Of a stretch of DNA of 64,000 nucleotides, positions 40,646-49,189 are shown piece by piece. The number at the start of each line of letters is the position of its first letter. Position 1 is the stretch's first letter. The notes below the pieces were generated by a model that searched no databases, was not told the DNA's origin, and saw nothing but the letters and a program-made list of their open reading frames with translations. The stretch is from Amycolatopsis sp. GTDB taxonomy: Bacteria; Actinomycetota; Actinomycetes; Mycobacteriales; Pseudonocardiaceae. The position numbers and the translations under genes were made by a program. Location: contig NZ_JAODNM010000157.1 in the NCBI RefSeq assembly GCF_025464955.1, positions 60,315-124,314 of the forward strand. The letters run 5' to 3'.

Positions 40646-42043
40646 ATGAGCGCACATTTCGATGTTGTTGTCCTGGGCGCCGGCCCGGGTGGGTACGTCG
40701 CCGCGATCCGGGCCGCCCAGCTGGGTCTCAAGGCCGCCGTCGTCGAGGAGCGATACTGGGGAGGCGTCTGTCTGAATGTCGGCTGCATCCCCTCGAAGGC
40801 GCTGCTGCGTAACGCCGAGCTCGCCCACCTGGTGACCAAGGAGGCGCGGACGTTCGGTATCCACTCGGACAGCCCGATCACCTTCGACTTCGGCGCGGCG
40901 TTCGACCGCAGCCGCAAGGTCGCCGACGGCCGGGTCAAGGGCGTCCACTTCCTGATGAAGAAGAACGCGATCACGGAGTTCTCCGGCCGCGGCACGTTCA
41001 CCGACGCGCACACGATGCGCGTCGCCACGGACGACGGCACCGAGACCATCACGTTCGACAACGCCATCATCGCCGCCGGCGCCACCACGAAGCTGCTGCC
41101 GGGCACGTCGAAGAGCGAGCGCGTCGTGACGTACGAGGAGCAGATCCTCGACCGGACGCTGCCGAAGAGCATCATCATCGCCGGTGCGGGCGCGATCGGC
41201 GTCGAGTTCGCGTACGTGCTGCACAACTACGGCGTCAAGGTGACCATCGTCGAGTTCCTCGACCGGATGGTGCCGCTGGAGGACGTCGAGGTCTCGGCGG
41301 AACTCGCCAAGCGCTACCGCAAGCTGGGCGTCGAAGTCCTCACGTCGACGCGGGTGGAGTCGATCGACGAGTCCGGCGCGAAGGTGCGCGTGACGGTGTC
41401 GAAGGACGGGCAGCAGCAGGTCCTCGAAGCGGACAAGGTGCTGCAGGCGATCGGTTTCCAGCCACGTGTCGAGGGCTACGGCCTGGAGAACACCGGCGTC
41501 GACCTGACCGAGCGCGGCGCGATCGCCATCGACGGCCATTGCCGCACCAACGTCCCGCACATCTTCGCCATCGGCGATGTCACCGCGAAACTCATGCTCG
41601 CGCACGCCGCGGAGTCCATGGGCATCATCGCCGCGGAGACGATCGGTGGCGCCGAGACCATGGAACTCGACTACACCATGATCCCGCGCGCGACCTTCTG
41701 CCAGCCGCAGATCGCCAGCTTCGGCTGGACCGAAGCGCAGGCACGGGAAAAGGGCTTCGACGTCAATGTCGCGAAGTTCCCCTTCACCGCCAACGGCAAA
41801 GCCCAAGGCCTCGCCGACGCCGGCGGCTTCGTCAAGATCCTCAGCGACGCCGAACACGGTGAGCTGCTCGGCGCGCACATCATCGGCCCGGAGGCCAGCG
41901 AGCTGCTCCCGGAACTGACTTTGGCGCAGCAGTGGGACCTGACCGTCACCGAAGTCGCCCGCAACGTCCACGCCCACCCGACCCTGGGTGAGGCCGTCAA
42001 GGAAGCCATCCACGGCCTTGCCGGCCACATGATCAACATGTGA
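40646..42043 (+). CDS. lpdA: Dihydrolipoyl dehydrogenase (E3)
   Basis: 465 residues from ATG 40646; the frame is open far upstream only because it overlaps plsC. It is close to mycobacterial Lpd: FAD-binding VVVLGAGPGGYVAAIRAAQLG, redox-active disulfide GGVCLNVGCIPSK, VHFLMKKNAITE, NAD-binding IIAGAGAIGVEFAYVL, FAIGDV, and the C-terminal active-site base region HAHPTLGEA. It reoxidises lipoyl groups of 2-oxo acid dehydrogenase complexes with NAD+; in actinobacteria the same protein also serves peroxidase and branched-chain oxo acid complexes. A strong terminator follows. Confidence 0.96.
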   Translation: MSAHFDVVVLGAGPGGYVAAIRAAQLGLKAAVVEERYWGGVCLNVGCIPSKALLRNAELAHLVTKEARTFGIHSDSPITFDFGAAFDRSRKVADGRVKGVHFLMKKNAITEFSGRGTFTDAHTMRVATDDGTETITFDNAIIAAGATTKLLPGTSKSERVVTYEEQILDRTLPKSIIIAGAGAIGVEFAYVLHNYGVKVTIVEFLDRMVPLEDVEVSAELAKRYRKLGVEVLTSTRVESIDESGAKVRVTVSKDGQQQVLEADKVLQAIGFQPRVEGYGLENTGVDLTERGAIAIDGHCRTNVPHIFAIGDVTAKLMLAHAAESMGIIAAETIGGAETMELDYTMIPRATFCQPQIASFGWTEAQAREKGFDVNVAKFPFTANGKAQGLADAGGFVKILSDAEHGELLGAHIIGPEASELLPELTLAQQWDLTVTEVARNVHAHPTLGEAVKEAIHGLAGHMINM

Positions 42044-42096
42044 TCGCGGCCGCGTGTGCACCTGGCGTCCGGCCGTGTGCAGTTCGCGTACGTTCT

Positions 42097-42147
42097 GACT
42101 TGGGGGACGTTTCGTACAATTCAATTGTACGAAACGTCCCCCAAGTC
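42097..42147. terminator. Bidirectional terminator after lpdA, 25-bp perfect inverted repeat
   Basis: 42097-42121 is the exact reverse complement of 42123-42147 with one base between, giving about a 23-bp stem with a 5-nt loop. It separates lpdA from the convergent small genes; its right arm runs into the stop codon of the gene ending at 42146. Confidence 0.88.
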
Positions 42148-42376
42148 ATTTGCCGAGCAGCTGAGCGAACTCCGCAGCCTTGCGCTGCTCGTACCCGACC
42201 CAGTACAGCGCCTCGTGGTGATGCCCCCGGTCGATGTCCGCGATCTCCGCATGCAACCGCGCTTTCCGCAGATGAAAAGCCTGCCACGTAAGCAAATCCG
42301 CGTCCGGCTTCGGCCTGACGCGGCGAGCGTGATCGTGTGCCTCGGACAGAGTCTGCGGCGTAGTCGTCGCACTCAC
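42146..42376 (-). CDS. Hypothetical protein, 76 residues
   Basis: Charged, histidine-rich, probably helical (HHHEALYWVGYEQRKAAEFAQLLGK at the end). No domain recognised. Its ATG overlaps the stop of the preceding small gene by 4 nt (ATGA), which makes both more credible as genes and suggests the proteins act together. Confidence 0.6.
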   Translation of the reverse strand: MSATTTPQTLSEAHDHARRVRPKPDADLLTWQAFHLRKARLHAEIADIDRGHHHEALYWVGYEQRKAAEFAQLLGK

Positions 42377-42600
42377 CTTGGGTGGACTTCGAGGAAGTCG
42401 GCCATCTCCTCAGTGCCATCGCGGAGCTGGCGAAGGAACCTCACGAACTCCGGCCACGTCGCCGGTCCACCCGGGACCGTGATCGCCAGGCTCTCGGGGG
42501 CGAAGAAGATCACCAGCGCCGGTTGGTCGGTGTGCATTCCCAGCACCCGCATCCCCTCGACCGCACCCGGCCCCGGAGCCAACGCCGTATCGAACATCAT
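42373..42600 (-). CDS. Hypothetical protein, 75 residues
   Basis: Starts at ATG 42600 (or ATG 42597), with a potential AAAGGACAAAC ribosome site. The middle (VIFFAPESLAITVPGGPATWPEFVRFLRQLRDGTEEMADFLEV) alternates a beta segment with an amphipathic helix. No family recognised. It overlaps the next gene by 4 nt. Confidence 0.6.
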   Translation of the reverse strand: MMFDTALAPGPGAVEGMRVLGMHTDQPALVIFFAPESLAITVPGGPATWPEFVRFLRQLRDGTEEMADFLEVHPR

Positions 42601-43209
42601 CTGTTTGTCCTTTGTGTCTATTGCCGAGCGCTGGACGCGCTGGAGTCAGGAGACACCTGGGCGGGAGTGATCACCCGGACAAACTGTCCGGGTCGGTTCC
42701 GCGAGGGACTAGCGCTCAGCGGGAACAGCCGTTTCGATCGCACCCAGCATTGCTGCCCAGGGCAACTCCCGGCCCGGAGCGCTCCGCGGTTCGTGCAGTG
42801 GCCAGACGTCGTCGCCGTAGAGCAGGTGCACGCCGACCCGCCGCAATCCTTCGATGTGCAGGTTCCAGAACGGCTGGCGAGCATGAGCCGCCTTAACTCG
42901 CGGGGTCGCGTGCCCCGGCGTAGACCGTGCGCGCCCCTGTCTCGAGCAGGACGCGGGCGAACGCCCGGCCCAGTCCTCTGTTTGCTCCCGTGACCAGCGC
43001 CACGGCCCCTTCGATCTGCATGTCAAACCCTCCCAGTGAGTACTTGGACCGACCGTAGCGCCGACCACCGACAGTTTCCGCGGGCCGCGTTCCCGATGTG
43101 CGGGACAGCTGCCCCGGGGATCCACTGTGGACGGCCTAAACGGGCAAGGTTCGCCCGTCCGGGTAGCTCGTCGATGACGCGGGGAACTGCACCCGCTACT
43201 GTCGGCTTC
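42601..43209. other. 609-bp gap with one gene remnant
   Basis: Apart from the SDR remnant at 42893-43021 nothing can be supported. On the minus strand a 60-residue open tail ending at 42709 (WNLHIEGLRRVGVHLLYGDD...) looks protein-like but has no start of its own and no recognised family; it may be part of the same decayed locus. 43022-43209 should hold the promoters of the lipoxygenase gene. Confidence 0.45.
42893..43021 (-). pseudogene. Remnant of a short-chain dehydrogenase/reductase (N-terminal 42 residues)
   Basis: From ATG 43021 the frame reads MQIEGAVALVTGANRGLGRAF and continues ARVLLETGARTVYAGARDPAS before a TAA at 42893-42895. This is the first beta-alpha-beta unit of a classical SDR with the TGANRGLG cofactor motif intact. 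The rest of the roughly 240-residue enzyme is missing or scrambled, so it is a broken gene. Confidence 0.7.
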
Positions 43210-44958
43210 GTGCCCGAGTATTTGATTTCCCAGCAGGACGACCGCGCCGAGCGAGCCGAGCAGGTGGCCGCCGTGCGGGCGAGCTACAAATACAATATGG
43301 ACCTCGGTTTTCCGGTGGTCGCCGGCACTCGCCCCGAGGACGAGCCGTCCCTGCGCTGGCAGGTGAAATCCCTGGAGTCGCAGGAGCGGACGCGCCTCAA
43401 CCTGCGGTTGCTCAAGCGCCGTGGCAAGTGGAACTTCATCAACGAACTGCAGCCGCTCGCCCCGGTGAAACTGGCCACGATGGTCAAGAACGACAACATG
43501 GCGGGCATTGTCGATTACTTCATGCCCATTCCCGGCGGCGTCAACGGTGATCCCCGCGACAAGAGCCTTCGTGAATTCCGAGAAGTATTCGCGTTAGGGC
43601 AGCCGCCGTCGGTGGTGGAACGGTTCGAATCTGACGAATACTTCGCCGAATGCATGGTCGCCGGACCCGATCCCACGCGGCTGATCCAGCTCCGCAGCGT
43701 TCCGGGCAAGTTCCCGTTCACCTCCGAGCATCTCACCGGCCTCCCGGACTTCGCCGGTGACGACCTGCCGACGGCGATGGCGGCCGGCCGGGTCTACTGG
43801 ATCGACTACGAGCTGATGTCCGAACTGGACAACGGAAAGCACCCGCAGGCGCCGAAGTACATGTACGCGCCGATGGTCGCGTTCTGCGTGCCGCGCGGCG
43901 GCGGGCCGTTGCGGCCGTTCGCCATCCAATGTGGACAGGACCCGGCCGGCCGCGAGATCTACACGCCGACCGACGGCTACTCGTGGCGCATCGCGAAGAA
44001 CTGCGTGCTCTCCGCACACAACACCTACCACGAAGTGCTCACCCACCTCGGGTTCACGCATCTGATGAGCGAGCCGGTGCTGATCTCGGCCGTCCGCAAC
44101 CTGGCGGCCAACCACCCGGTCGCCGTGCTGCTGCGACGTCATTTCGAGGGCACGTTCACCATCAACAAACTGGCCGTCGAGCTGCTCATCCAGCCCGGCA
44201 AGGCCGTCGAGTACCTGATCGGGTCGGACCTGAAGAGCACGTACCCGTGGCTGGCCAAGCACCGCACCAACCACTCCTTCCGGGACAACTACCTCCCGAC
44301 GAAACTTTCCGCCACCGGCACCGACCGGATCGGCGAGCTGCCGTACCACCCGTACCGCGACGACGGCTTGCTCGTCTGGAACGCGATCTACGCCTGGATC
44401 AGCGATTTCGTCGCCGCGTACTACCGGACCGACGCCGACGTCCTCACCGACCACGAGCTGCAGGCGTGGGCTTCGGAGGTCGCTTCTCCCGAGGGCGGCC
44501 AGGTCCGGGACTTCGGCGCGACGCCCGGTCAGATCGGCGACCGGAACGACCTCGTTGAGATCCTCACCATGGTCGTCTGGACGGCTGGTCCGCAGCACGC
44601 CGCGGTGAACTTCGCGCAGAAGGACCACATGGCGTTCCTTCCGGCAAACCCCCTGGCCGGGTACACCGAGGAGCCGCGCGGCAAGGAGCACACCGAGGCA
44701 GATTGGCTGGCGAACCTGCCGCCGCTCGACGTCGCCGTGCAGCAGTTCTGCGTGATGAACTTCCTCGGCTCGATCCACCACACCGTGCTCGGCGACTACG
44801 AGGACGACTTCAAGGGTTCGCGGGTCGCGGGCGCGCTGGGCAAGTTCGTCGGGAACCTGACGAGCATCGAGGACGAGATCATCGCGCGGAACCGCCGCCG
44901 TCCGCAGGCCTACCACTACCTGCAGCCTTCGCTGATCCCGAACAGCACCAACATCTGA
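43210..44958 (+). CDS. Lipoxygenase (non-haem iron dioxygenase)
   Basis: 582 residues from GTG 43210; ATG 43174 is possible. The catalytic domain of plant/animal/bacterial lipoxygenases is recognisable with all five iron ligands: the H-x4-H pair in THLGFTHLMSE (residues about 279 and 284), His and Asn in QHAAVNFAQ (about 463 and 467), and the C-terminal isoleucine in PNSTNI. Other family segments are SWRIAKNCVLSAHNTYHEVL, NHPVAVLLRRHF and MAFLPANP. It should insert O2 into polyunsaturated fatty acids to give hydroperoxides. No N-terminal PLAT domain and no signal peptide are seen, so it is a minimal, probably cytoplasmic enzyme. It stands alone. Confidence 0.9.
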   Translation: MPEYLISQQDDRAERAEQVAAVRASYKYNMDLGFPVVAGTRPEDEPSLRWQVKSLESQERTRLNLRLLKRRGKWNFINELQPLAPVKLATMVKNDNMAGIVDYFMPIPGGVNGDPRDKSLREFREVFALGQPPSVVERFESDEYFAECMVAGPDPTRLIQLRSVPGKFPFTSEHLTGLPDFAGDDLPTAMAAGRVYWIDYELMSELDNGKHPQAPKYMYAPMVAFCVPRGGGPLRPFAIQCGQDPAGREIYTPTDGYSWRIAKNCVLSAHNTYHEVLTHLGFTHLMSEPVLISAVRNLAANHPVAVLLRRHFEGTFTINKLAVELLIQPGKAVEYLIGSDLKSTYPWLAKHRTNHSFRDNYLPTKLSATGTDRIGELPYHPYRDDGLLVWNAIYAWISDFVAAYYRTDADVLTDHELQAWASEVASPEGGQVRDFGATPGQIGDRNDLVEILTMVVWTAGPQHAAVNFAQKDHMAFLPANPLAGYTEEPRGKEHTEADWLANLPPLDVAVQQFCVMNFLGSIHHTVLGDYEDDFKGSRVAGALGKFVGNLTSIEDEIIARNRRRPQAYHYLQPSLIPNSTNI

Positions 44959-44959
44959 T

Positions 44960-44989
44960 CCCCGCTTGCCCGGAGCCGGGCAAGCGGGG
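44960..44989 (+). terminator. Terminator hairpin after the lipoxygenase gene
   Basis: 14-bp perfect stem, 44960-44973 with 44976-44989, and a 2-nt AG centre; it begins two bases after the stop codon. Confidence 0.85.
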
Positions 44990-45146
44990 CGTTCTGCCCA
45001 CCATGTGGACTTTCGGGCGTTCCCGACTTTGGTCGGTGGTGATCGTCCCGGCGGCTCCTTAGATTCTCCTGATTACACCCGGTCGGGTGTCATCCGTTCG
45101 TGATTGCGCGAGTGGAGCCTGGCCGCGTTGGAACAGGGAGTCCCCC

Positions 45147-47066
45147 ATGGTCAGATTCAACCGGGTAGTGCTGTATTCGGTTCCGATAGCCGTCGGCGCG
45201 GTGCTGTTGTCCACGGCCGTGGCCGTGGCGCAGCCGTCCGCAGCCGGCGCCGAGTCCGCCCGCACCCAGGCCGGTATCAGCGCATTGCAGGGGATCAAGC
45301 AGACGCTTTCCCCGGCCGAGCGCAAGCAGTCGAGTGCGCTGGTCGTCGAAAAGCGGCTTCGCGCGGACCGGAACCTGGCCGGTGAACTCCCTGGTTACCG
45401 CAGTGGTGTGGGCGTCACGAACACCGGCACGGTCGGTGTCGACATCAAGGCGACCTCGGTGGATCCCGCGCTGTTGACCGCGATCAGGAGCGTCGGCGGC
45501 AAGGTCAAGTACAGCTCCGGAGTGGACGGTTCCGTCAGCGCGGACCTGCCGCTGGGCGCTCTCGACGGCATCGCTGCCCGCGCCGACGTCAGCTCGGTCA
45601 AGCCCGCCGCTCAGGCGACGACGTGGAACGAAGCGGCGCCGGCCGGGTCACAGCGGCAGCAACTCGCTGCGAGCGCCCTCGCCGCCACTGTCACCTCTGA
45701 GGGTGACAAGGCGCATGGCGCGGACACAGCGCGTACCAAGTACGGCGTGAGCGGCGCCGGCGTCAAGGTTTGCGTGCTTTCCGACGGCGTCAACTCGCTG
45801 TCGAAGTCGCAGACCGCCGGTGAACTCCCCGCTGTCGACGTGCTGTCCGGCCAGGCCGGGAGCGGCGACGAAGGCACCGCGATGCTGGAGATCGTCCACG
45901 ACCTCGCCCCGAACGCGACTCTCGGTTTCGCGACCGCGATGACCAGCGAGGTCAGCTTCGCCGCGAACATCCGTTCACTGCAGAGCACCGGCAAGTGCAC
46001 CGTCATCGTCGACGACGTCGGCTACTACGACGAGTCGCCGTTCCAGGACGGTCCGGTGGCCCAGGCCGTCAACGCCGTCACCGCGGCGGGCGCGCTCTAC
46101 TTCTCGTCGGCCGGCAACTCGGGCAACCTGACCGACGGCACCAGCGGCTACTGGGAAGGCGACTACGTCAACTCGGGTCAGACGCTGAGCGGGATTTCCG
46201 GTACCGCGCACGACTTCGACCCGAGCAGCGCGACCCAGCTGTACGACCCGCTTTCGGCGGGCTCGCTCGGCAAGCCGGTGACGCTGTTCTGGTCCGACCC
46301 GCTGGGCAAGTCGGCGAACGACTACGACCTCTACATCCTGAACTCGGCCGGCAGCGTGGTGGCGTCCAGCCAGGACTCGCAGACCGGTACGCAGAACCCG
46401 TACGAGATCGCGGCGGTGCCGACCACCGGGTCCGGCTACAAGGTGGCCGTGGTCAAGTACAGCGGTGCCGACCGGTTCCTCGCGCTCAACGTGGTCCGCG
46501 GCAGGTTTGTCGCTTCCGGCACGCTGAAAGCGTTCAGCACCAACGGTGTCACCTCCGGCCACTCGGCAGCGGCGGCCGCGTTCAGTGTCGCGGCGGCACC
46601 GGCCGCGGTCGCGTTCGGACGCCCGCTCGAGACCGGCGACCCGGCGAACCCGACCGGCCCCTACCCAGGCACGTTCACCTCGGCCAGCAAGTGGGAGCGG
46701 TTCTCCTCGGACGGCAAGCGGCACCTGTTCTACAACGCCGACGGCACCGCGGTCACGCCCGGCAACGTCTCGGCCACCGGCGGCACCACGCGCTTGAAGC
46801 CGGACATCACCGCGGCTGATGGCGTGTCCACTGCGGTCACCGGGTTCCAGCCGTTCTACGGCACATCGGCGGCGGCACCGCACGCGGCGGCCATCGCGGC
46901 GCTGCTGCTGTCGGGCAAGCCGACGGCGACGCAGGCGCAGATCCGCACAGCGCTCGTTGCCAGCACGATCGACCTCGGCGCGGCCGGGTTCGACACCGTG
47001 ACCGGCAACGGGATCATCATGGCGGGACCAGCTCTGGCCGCGCTCGGGGTGGCCCCGGTCGGCTAG
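45147..47066 (+). CDS. Secreted subtilase-fold (S8-like) serine peptidase
   Basis: 639 residues from ATG 45147 with GGGAG upstream. A signal peptide is visible (basic RFNR, then VVLYSVPIAVGAVLLSTAVAVA), followed by a propeptide-like region to about residue 190. The peptidase core has the Asp strand VKVCVLSDGVNSL, the asparagine region FSSAGNSG, and the serine motif FYGTSAAAPHAAAIAALLL. The position of the usual histidine (HGT) reads EGT in DEGTAMLEIVHDLAP, as in a subgroup that resembles sedolisins by using Glu. Activity is therefore plausible but not by the classical triad. Exported; substrate unknown. Confidence 0.88.
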   Translation: MVRFNRVVLYSVPIAVGAVLLSTAVAVAQPSAAGAESARTQAGISALQGIKQTLSPAERKQSSALVVEKRLRADRNLAGELPGYRSGVGVTNTGTVGVDIKATSVDPALLTAIRSVGGKVKYSSGVDGSVSADLPLGALDGIAARADVSSVKPAAQATTWNEAAPAGSQRQQLAASALAATVTSEGDKAHGADTARTKYGVSGAGVKVCVLSDGVNSLSKSQTAGELPAVDVLSGQAGSGDEGTAMLEIVHDLAPNATLGFATAMTSEVSFAANIRSLQSTGKCTVIVDDVGYYDESPFQDGPVAQAVNAVTAAGALYFSSAGNSGNLTDGTSGYWEGDYVNSGQTLSGISGTAHDFDPSSATQLYDPLSAGSLGKPVTLFWSDPLGKSANDYDLYILNSAGSVVASSQDSQTGTQNPYEIAAVPTTGSGYKVAVVKYSGADRFLALNVVRGRFVASGTLKAFSTNGVTSGHSAAAAAFSVAAAPAAVAFGRPLETGDPANPTGPYPGTFTSASKWERFSSDGKRHLFYNADGTAVTPGNVSATGGTTRLKPDITAADGVSTAVTGFQPFYGTSAAAPHAAAIAALLLSGKPTATQAQIRTALVASTIDLGAAGFDTVTGNGIIMAGPALAALGVAPVG

Positions 47067-47091
47067 GCAAGGCCGGCTAGGCAAAACACCA

Positions 47092-47132
47092 AAAGGGACG
47101 TTCGTCGCGCCGAGTGCGACGAACGTCCCTTT
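47092..47132. terminator. Bidirectional terminator between the peptidase and the small zinc-ribbon gene
   Basis: 17-bp perfect stem, 47092-47108 with 47116-47132, 7-nt loop, A-rich on the left and ending in TTT on the right. Confidence 0.87.
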
Positions 47133-47350
47133 CAGCGAACGGGCGTGGACTTCCGGGTGTCGTGGCTCCACAGGTGGGTGCACTCGGGGCACTGCAGGTG
47201 CAGGAGACTCGCCTTGTTGGCGAGGAGGTACTGCCAGTGGTCGCCGCAGGTTCGGCCGTTTTCGCAGGTCAGGCAGCTCTTGCCGTGGCCGCACCGCGGG
47301 CAGGTGAACCAGGCGCGACGGCCGAGGTCTGCCGTGGGGTCAAGCGGCAT
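47132..47350 (-). CDS. Small cysteine-rich (zinc-ribbon-like) protein
   Basis: 72 residues from ATG 47350. Cysteine pairs CPRC, CLTC, a single Cys in RTCGDHW and a final CPEC, plus histidines, suggest one or two zinc sites. The core WFTCPRCGHGKSC and CENGRTCGDHWQYLLANKA looks like a conserved actinobacterial family but I cannot name it. Its start overlaps the 3' end of the upstream gene by 11 nt, so the two form an operon. Confidence 0.65.
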   Translation of the reverse strand: MPLDPTADLGRRAWFTCPRCGHGKSCLTCENGRTCGDHWQYLLANKASLLHLQCPECTHLWSHDTRKSTPVR

Positions 47351-47576
47351 CACGGCCCGCCTCCCGAGGTGGCAGCACACCCGCTTCGACCAGCTGGGCG
47401 TAGATGGCTTCCTGCTCGGCGTCGAGGCCGGAGTAGAGGAGGTCGTAGGCTTCCTGCTCACCTTGGATGGCGGCGACCGGATCCCAATCGGGGCCGAGCG
47501 CTTTGAGCACTTCCGCGCGCCGCCGCAGTTCGTCCGCTGTCAGGTCGACCGCGAACTCGAATACCGAGTCGGCCAT
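47340..47576 (-). CDS. Small conserved protein, possibly DUF6400-like
   Basis: 78 residues from ATG 47576, GAGGAA 8 nt upstream. The pattern FEFAVDLTADELRRRAEVLKALGPDWDPVAAIQGEQEAYDLLYSGLD, then EQEAIYAQLVEAGVLPP, is that of a short family I associate with DUF6400; the assignment is from memory and uncertain. Function unknown. First gene of a two-gene operon with the cysteine-rich protein. Confidence 0.6.
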   Translation of the reverse strand: MADSVFEFAVDLTADELRRRAEVLKALGPDWDPVAAIQGEQEAYDLLYSGLDAEQEAIYAQLVEAGVLPPREAGRDAA

Positions 47577-47733
47577 GTGATCACGTTCCTCGCCATCGGT
47601 GCTAGCCCCGCTCCCCTTCAGAATGAACAGCCGGGTTCGCTGATCGCAATGAGCGGCGTCACTCCGGGGTGTGAGACCTACGCCACACAGGACAGACTGG
47701 GACGACGGATGTCGGTGACGAGAAGGGACTCCC

Positions 47734-48477
47734 ATGTCGACGGTGAGCAAGACGGCAGTGGTGACCGGTGCCGGTTCCGGGCTGGGGCGGCACATCGCGA
47801 GGGCGCTGCTGGCGGCCGGATACCACGTGGCGCTCGCCGGACGACGGGCCGACGCGTTGCGCGAAACCGCGGAGGGCAGCGACGCGACCCTGGTCGTGCC
47901 CACCGATGTCGCTGATCCGGACGCCGTCGCGGCGCTTTTCGACACGGTTCGCGAGACTTGGGGTCGGCTCGACCTGCTGGTGAACAACGCGGGCGTGTCG
48001 ATCGGCGGCACCGTCGACGAACTGTCCGTCGAGGACTGGCGCCGGACCGTGGACACCAACCTGACCGGCATGTTCCTTTGCGCGCAGCAGGCCGTGCGCA
48101 TCATGAAGGCGCAGGACCCTCGAGGCGGCCGGATCATCAACAACGGCTCGATTTCGGCGCACACCCCTCGGCCCGCGAGCGTCGCGTACACCGCCACCAA
48201 GCACGCCATCACCGGACTCACCAAGGCGATCTCGCTGGACGGCCGCGCCGACGGCGTCGCGTGTGGACAGATCGACATCGGCAACGCGGCGACGGAGATG
48301 GCCGGGAAGTTCGCCCACGGCGTCCCGCAGGCCGACGGCCGGATCGCGCCGGAGCCGACGTTCGACCCGGTCCACGTCGCCGACGCCGTCGTCTACATGG
48401 CCGGGCTTCCGCTGGCCGCGAACGTCCAGTTCCTGACCATCACCGCCACCACCATGCCCTTCATCGGCCGCGGGTAG
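47734..48477 (+). CDS. Short-chain dehydrogenase/reductase
   Basis: 247 residues, ATG with AAGGGA upstream. Classical SDR: TGAGSGLG cofactor motif, DVAD, NNAG, catalytic Ser in NNGSISAHTPRP and Tyr/Lys in YTATKHA, with the Asn in DTNLTG. RR after the second strand (LAGRRADAL) suggests NADP(H). The substrate cannot be deduced. Standalone gene. Confidence 0.92.
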   Translation: MSTVSKTAVVTGAGSGLGRHIARALLAAGYHVALAGRRADALRETAEGSDATLVVPTDVADPDAVAALFDTVRETWGRLDLLVNNAGVSIGGTVDELSVEDWRRTVDTNLTGMFLCAQQAVRIMKAQDPRGGRIINNGSISAHTPRPASVAYTATKHAITGLTKAISLDGRADGVACGQIDIGNAATEMAGKFAHGVPQADGRIAPEPTFDPVHVADAVVYMAGLPLAANVQFLTITATTMPFIGRG

Positions 48478-48607
48478 GGCGTCGGTCGGGCCGTGGGGTG
48501 GAGCCCGAGTTCCACCCGGGGTCCACCCTGGGGCGCAAGACCGGGATCTGGTTCGGGAGCAGGCTGTTTTCAGCTTCTCCCGAACCGAAAGAAACGAGCC
48601 GATCCCG

Positions 48608-49138
48608 ATGTCCACTCTCGCCGAAGCCATCCTCATCAACGTCGTCGTCCTGATAACCACGCTGCAGGCCGATCTCGGCCGGCGAAAGGTGACGTCGATG
48701 CGGTTCCTCCGCCCGGTGCTGATCGTTGCCGTGGTTGTCCCGCTGTTCGTGAAGACCGTGTTCACCTCGGGCATCGGCCTCACGACGGAGCTCGTCGGGT
48801 TGGCGGCCGGTGCCCTGGTCGGCGCGGTCGCGGTGAGCCTGATGAAGTTCGAGCGTGACGAAAGCGGTGTTGTCCACACCAGGGCCGGAATCGGGTACGC
48901 CTCGCTCTGGATCGTCATCGCCGCGGCCCGCACGCTGTTCTCCGTCGGCGCGTCGAACTGGTTCGGCGACGACCTCGGACGCTTCTTCTTCGAACACGGC
49001 GCGAAGATCGCCGACATCGGCGCGATCATCACCGACGGTCTGATCGCGATGGCGTTGGCCATGATCCTGACCCGGACGGTCGGCTTGCGGCTGCGCGGCC
49101 GGAAGGCCCCGGCGATGCAGCCCGCTCACGCCAGCTGA
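48608..49138 (+). CDS. Integral membrane protein (DUF1453/CcdC-like)
   Basis: 176 residues with about four transmembrane helices (ILINVVVLITTL; FLRPVLIVAVVVPLFV; LVGLAAGALVGAVAVSLM; IADIGAIITDGLIAMALAMIL). The helix arrangement and the polar loop VHTRAGIGYASLW resemble DUF1453/CcdC-type proteins, assigned tentatively. Function unknown. It is convergent with the ceramidase gene, 51 bp away. Confidence 0.7.
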   Translation: MSTLAEAILINVVVLITTLQADLGRRKVTSMRFLRPVLIVAVVVPLFVKTVFTSGIGLTTELVGLAAGALVGAVAVSLMKFERDESGVVHTRAGIGYASLWIVIAAARTLFSVGASNWFGDDLGRFFFEHGAKIADIGAIITDGLIAMALAMILTRTVGLRLRGRKAPAMQPAHAS

Positions 49139-49159
49139 CCGGGTTCCAGCGGTCCGGGG

Positions 49160-49172
49160 AAGCGCAAAAGTG
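49160..49172 (+). repeat. Partial motif B, copy 3
   Basis: AAGCGCAAAAGTG, the 3' 13 nt of the 18-nt motif seen at 9653 and 34416, in the convergent gap before the ceramidase stop and 70 nt from a family A palindrome. Confidence 0.5.
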
Positions 49173-49189
49173 GGATCTTGGGGACAGGC

